64,000 nt of DNA from an uncultured Verrucomicrobiales bacterium (GTDB lineage: Bacteria > Verrucomicrobiota > Verrucomicrobiia > Verrucomicrobiales > DEV007), in the NCBI GenBank assembly GCA_937891465.1, contig CALAHF010000104.1:1-64000 (forward strand). The letters run 5' to 3'. Numbering within the stretch: position 1 is the first letter of the stretch; each line of letters starts with the position of its first letter. The position numbers and the translations under genes were made by a program. Below, piece by piece: positions 61,600-64,000 of the stretch. The notes under the pieces were generated by a model. That model did not search any database and was not told the origin of the DNA. It worked only from the letters and a program-made list of their open reading frames with translations.

Positions 61600-62239
61600 T
61601 CACTTACTTTCCCTGTGTGGCTTGCCATCTTGAAATAGCGCTAAGCGATCAGAAAATTCCTTTTTTCTTCTTTCGACGTGGCGAGAGAAATAGCCTTTTC
61701 CTGAGTTTCAACCGCAGCATCAAAATTTCCGATTTCGGCAAGAGCTACAGCCAGCGTGTCCAAATCTGACGGATTTTTCATATTCTCTTGCCTTGCTTCA
61801 ATGGTTGCAAACTCGCCCGCTTTTTTCCCATCGCGAAGTGCGCATCTGGATACTCAGGGTTAACCCGCAATGCTTCCCCGTAATCATTCAGTACGCTGCC
61901 AAAATCTCCTGATCTTTCTTTGGCGTAGCCACGATTATAAAAAAGGAAAGCCAGCCGAGGGTCATCTCGGTTCCCAGTCATTTCAATTGCAACGGCGATA
62001 GATTTGTCAAAGTCGGCGAATGCTTTGTCAAATTGTTCTAAATATGAGTGGCAATTCCCTCGGTTGGCGAAAAAACCGGGGTTATTCGAATCAAGTTCAA
62101 TGACCTTCGTGTAAAGGGGGATGGCCGCCTCGTATTCACCGCTGTCGTATGCCGCCTATGCATCTGCAGCTAACTGCTCGTCGGATGAGCAAGAGACCAT
62201 AAATACTGCGATTATCGAGATTGCGACTACTATTTTCAT
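61600..62239 (-). pseudogene. Decayed TPR lipoprotein
   Basis: Starts as a lipoprotein (MKIVVAISIIAVFMVSCSSD). Codon 28 is TAG at 62158-62156, after which the same frame continues with clear TPR sequence: AAYDSGEYEAAIPLYTKVIE, FFANRGNCHSYLEQFDKAFA and YNRGYAKERSGDFGSVLNDY. In the run GGGAAAAAAGCGG near 61825 the reading shifts to KAGEFATIEARQEN and then AEIGNFDAAVETQEKAISLA. A second shift gives DRLALFQDGKPHRESK before TGA at 61602-61600. One nonsense codon plus two frameshifts indicate a pseudogene. The 170 bases between it and the upstream sulfatase hold nothing else I can identify. Confidence 0.75.
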
Positions 62240-62426
62240 GATTTTGTTATGAGCGAATGTCCAAATTTATTGCGGCACAATCGAGTGCGCGTGACTTGTG
62301 AGAGGCATCAAAATCAATCAGTTCTTCATTGTCAAGATTTTCACCTCTATCTGAAAGCCCACATTACCTCCCCCTCAATCGAGCGATTGAATCCCAGCCG
62401 GGAACACGTCATTATCCACTCTGATC

Positions 62427-64000
62427 ATGAAATTTCTTTCCGCGTTTTTCCTTATCATCCTTTCGGCGGCGTTATCCTTCTCTGCTGATCGCCCCAACAT
62501 CGTCCTCATGATGGTTGATGATTTGGGATACTCAGATTTCGGCTGCTATGGCTCAGAAATTGAAACGCCGAATATCGATGCACTGGCTTCGGGTGGATTG
62601 CGGTTCTCTAGGTTCTACAACACGGCGAAATGCCATTCATCGCGGGTTTCACTGCTGACGGGGCTGTATTGCAATCAGGCCGGTTCGGCCAAATTGAATC
62701 GGGGCGTGACGCTTGCGGAAGTGCTGGGGAAAGCGGGTTACTCGACTGCCATGGTTGGGAAATGGCACCTCGATAAAGAACCGACTGATCGAGGATTCGA
62801 GAAATATTTCGGCCACCTCTCGGGAGCGACCAATTTCTTCACGGGAGACGATACGTTTCGCCTGAATGGCAACAAGTGGGATGACTTCGACGACGATTTC
62901 TACACGACGGATGCGTTTTACGATTACTCGAAGCTGTTTCTCGATGAGATGAACACGGCTGACAAAGAGAAGCCGTTTTTCCTCTACGTCGCATTCAACG
63001 CGCCGCATTACCCGCTGCATGTTCGCGAAGAAGATTATCGGAAATATGAAGGCAAATATGATGCCGGCTGGGATGTCATTCGTGAAGCGCGTCTCAAAAA
63101 ACAGCGCGAGCTCGGGTTGTATCCGGAAAGCTGGGACCCTGCTCCGCGTCCTGAATTGGTTCCTGCGTGGAATTCGCTTTCGGATAAAGATAAAAAATGG
63201 GATTCCCGCCGCATGACAGCTTTTGCAGGAATGGTTGATCGTGTTGATCAAGTCATCGGAAAGCTCGTCGCAGATCTCAAAGCCAAGGGTGAATACGAAA
63301 ACACGCTGATCATGCTGTGCGCGGACAACGGTGCTTGTCCGTTTGACCGCACCACTGGCGCAGACAAAGAGCCATGGGACGCGGAAAGTTACTGGTGCTA
63401 CGACACCGGCTGGTCGCACGTCGGCAATGTGCCATTTCGACTTCATAAACAAAATCAGCACGAAGGTGGAATTTCCAGCCCAATGATCGCGCACTGGCCT
63501 GCGGGGATGAAGGCTGAAGCAGGTTCGATAACCGCGCAACCCGCACACCTCATCGATTTTATGGCGACCGCGATCGACGTTGCTGACACGGAGTATCCGC
63601 AATCATGGCCCGGCATTGAGCTGGAGGCGTTGCAGGGGAAATCGCTCGTCCCGATTTTCAATGACGGAACTCGCGAGCCTCACGACGATTTGTATTTCCA
63701 GTTCTCAACCAACCGCGCGATCCGTCAGGGGAAATGGAAGCTCGTGAGTCATCGTCGCGCCAAGTGGGAACTCTACGACATCGAAACGGATGGAACCGAG
63801 ATGCATGATCTCGCGGACAAAAATCCCGACGTTGTTACGAAGCTCGCTAAACGCTGGCAGGAAATGGCGAAAATGGATCACACAACTGGAAATTCCGCAG
63901 CGCCTGTGACTGATAAAAAGCCACCACTTTTGAAAAAAGATGGCCGACCCGAAGGAGGAGACGGCGTTGGTAAAGCGAAGAAAAAAGGACAGGGGAAGAA
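62427..64000 (+). CDS. Exported sulfatase, C-terminus beyond the window
   Basis: At least 524 residues, open to the window edge. Signal peptide MKFLSAFFLIILSAALSFSA, then PNIVLMMVDDLGYSDFGCYG with metal ligands, and the formylglycine site KCHSSRVSLLTG with Cys69 in the C-x-S-x-R variant seen in many PVC sulfatases. MVGKWHLDKEPTDRGFEKYF, FNAPHYPLHV, MLCADNGACPF and LHKQNQHEGGISSPMIAHWP supply the remaining active-site regions. The tail is Lys/Gly-rich (VGKAKKKGQGK). Closest to arylsulfatase-type family S1 proteins. Paired with the upstream sulfatase, it suggests use of sulfated polysaccharides. Confidence 0.92.
   Translation, partial: MKFLSAFFLIILSAALSFSADRPNIVLMMVDDLGYSDFGCYGSEIETPNIDALASGGLRFSRFYNTAKCHSSRVSLLTGLYCNQAGSAKLNRGVTLAEVLGKAGYSTAMVGKWHLDKEPTDRGFEKYFGHLSGATNFFTGDDTFRLNGNKWDDFDDDFYTTDAFYDYSKLFLDEMNTADKEKPFFLYVAFNAPHYPLHVREEDYRKYEGKYDAGWDVIREARLKKQRELGLYPESWDPAPRPELVPAWNSLSDKDKKWDSRRMTAFAGMVDRVDQVIGKLVADLKAKGEYENTLIMLCADNGACPFDRTTGADKEPWDAESYWCYDTGWSHVGNVPFRLHKQNQHEGGISSPMIAHWPAGMKAEAGSITAQPAHLIDFMATAIDVADTEYPQSWPGIELEALQGKSLVPIFNDGTREPHDDLYFQFSTNRAIRQGKWKLVSHRRAKWELYDIETDGTEMHDLADKNPDVVTKLAKRWQEMAKMDHTTGNSAAPVTDKKPPLLKKDGRPEGGDGVGKAKKKGQGK

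Noticed and set aside
1-64000. Mobile elements, tRNA or rRNA genes
   Set aside because: No transposase, integrase, att-like duplication, tRNA cloverleaf or rRNA signature was recognised on either strand.

Overview
The window looks like chromosomal DNA of a member of the Verrucomicrobiota (PVC superphylum). Support comes from gene content: a PVC-type CxxCH haem-binding dehydrogenase-like protein with HEAT-type repeats, a DUF1552 Tat-exported protein, a DUF1080 (3-keto-disaccharide hydrolase) protein, two exported sulfatases, an orphan H-X9-DG pseudopilin, TorF-like putative porins and many secreted or lipoprotein hypotheticals. Genus cannot be decided from sequence reading alone. I found no rRNA, tRNA, CRISPR array, prophage or transposase gene.

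Layout. 1-6.6 kb: tail of an unknown gene, recN, a DUF1080/TAXI pair on the minus strand, a pirin-LOG pair and a DUF1552 protein. 6.6-13 kb: a small lipoprotein, a decayed membrane-protein gene, a PspA-like protein, a uracil-DNA-glycosylase-like protein coupled to a membrane protein, and a secreted beta-propeller-like protein. 13-18 kb: polA, then a PH-like protein coupled to an intact paralogue of the decayed gene. 18-23.8 kb: yjbQ, then a putative sugar-acid group (membrane-anchored aldose dehydrogenase, enolase-superfamily protein, gluconokinase, HAD phosphatase) and a divergent dihydropteroate synthase. 23.9-29.3 kb: secreted, pseudopilin, DUF456, nitroreductase, ABC-2-like permease, YbjN-like and GYF/PH-domain proteins. 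29.4-35.3 kb: cobalamin-dependent metH and a BtuB-like TonB receptor, both minus strand. 35.5-42.5 kb: small exported and membrane proteins and a 1006-residue cytochrome/dehydrogenase. 42.5-50.6 kb: a ten-gene Mrp-type cation/proton antiporter operon on the minus strand. 50.8-64 kb: a beta-hydroxyacid dehydrogenase/YgfZ/cyclophilin group, two tandem TorF-like proteins, priA, an SDR, rdgB, a probable selenocysteine-containing thioredoxin-fold protein, and two sulfatases flanking a decayed TPR lipoprotein.

Three signals stand out. First, the minus-strand thioredoxin-like gene at 59351-59857 has an in-frame TGA exactly where the first cysteine of the W-C-x-x-C redox motif should be, followed at a suitable distance by a SECIS-like hairpin. 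The coding frame is intact on both sides, so it is best read as a selenoprotein. Second, a family of imperfect palindromes (arms around AACAGGGT and ACCCTGTTGGATCGT, loop core TTCAACGAAC) recurs at nine intergenic sites, always with the loop core on the plus strand, often just upstream of start codons. No transposase in the window explains it. Third, there are clear signs of gene decay (7122-8604 and 61600-62239) and of a UDG-like protein that has lost all its Fe-S cysteines.

Functional themes that fit together are DNA repair and replication (recN, UDG-like, polA, priA, rdgB), cobalamin use (metH plus a BtuB-like receptor), ion homeostasis (Mrp) and use of sulfated or oxidised carbohydrates (sulfatases, DUF1080, sugar dehydrogenase, gluconokinase). 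Starts given below were chosen from family length and conserved N-termini where the longest frame began too early.
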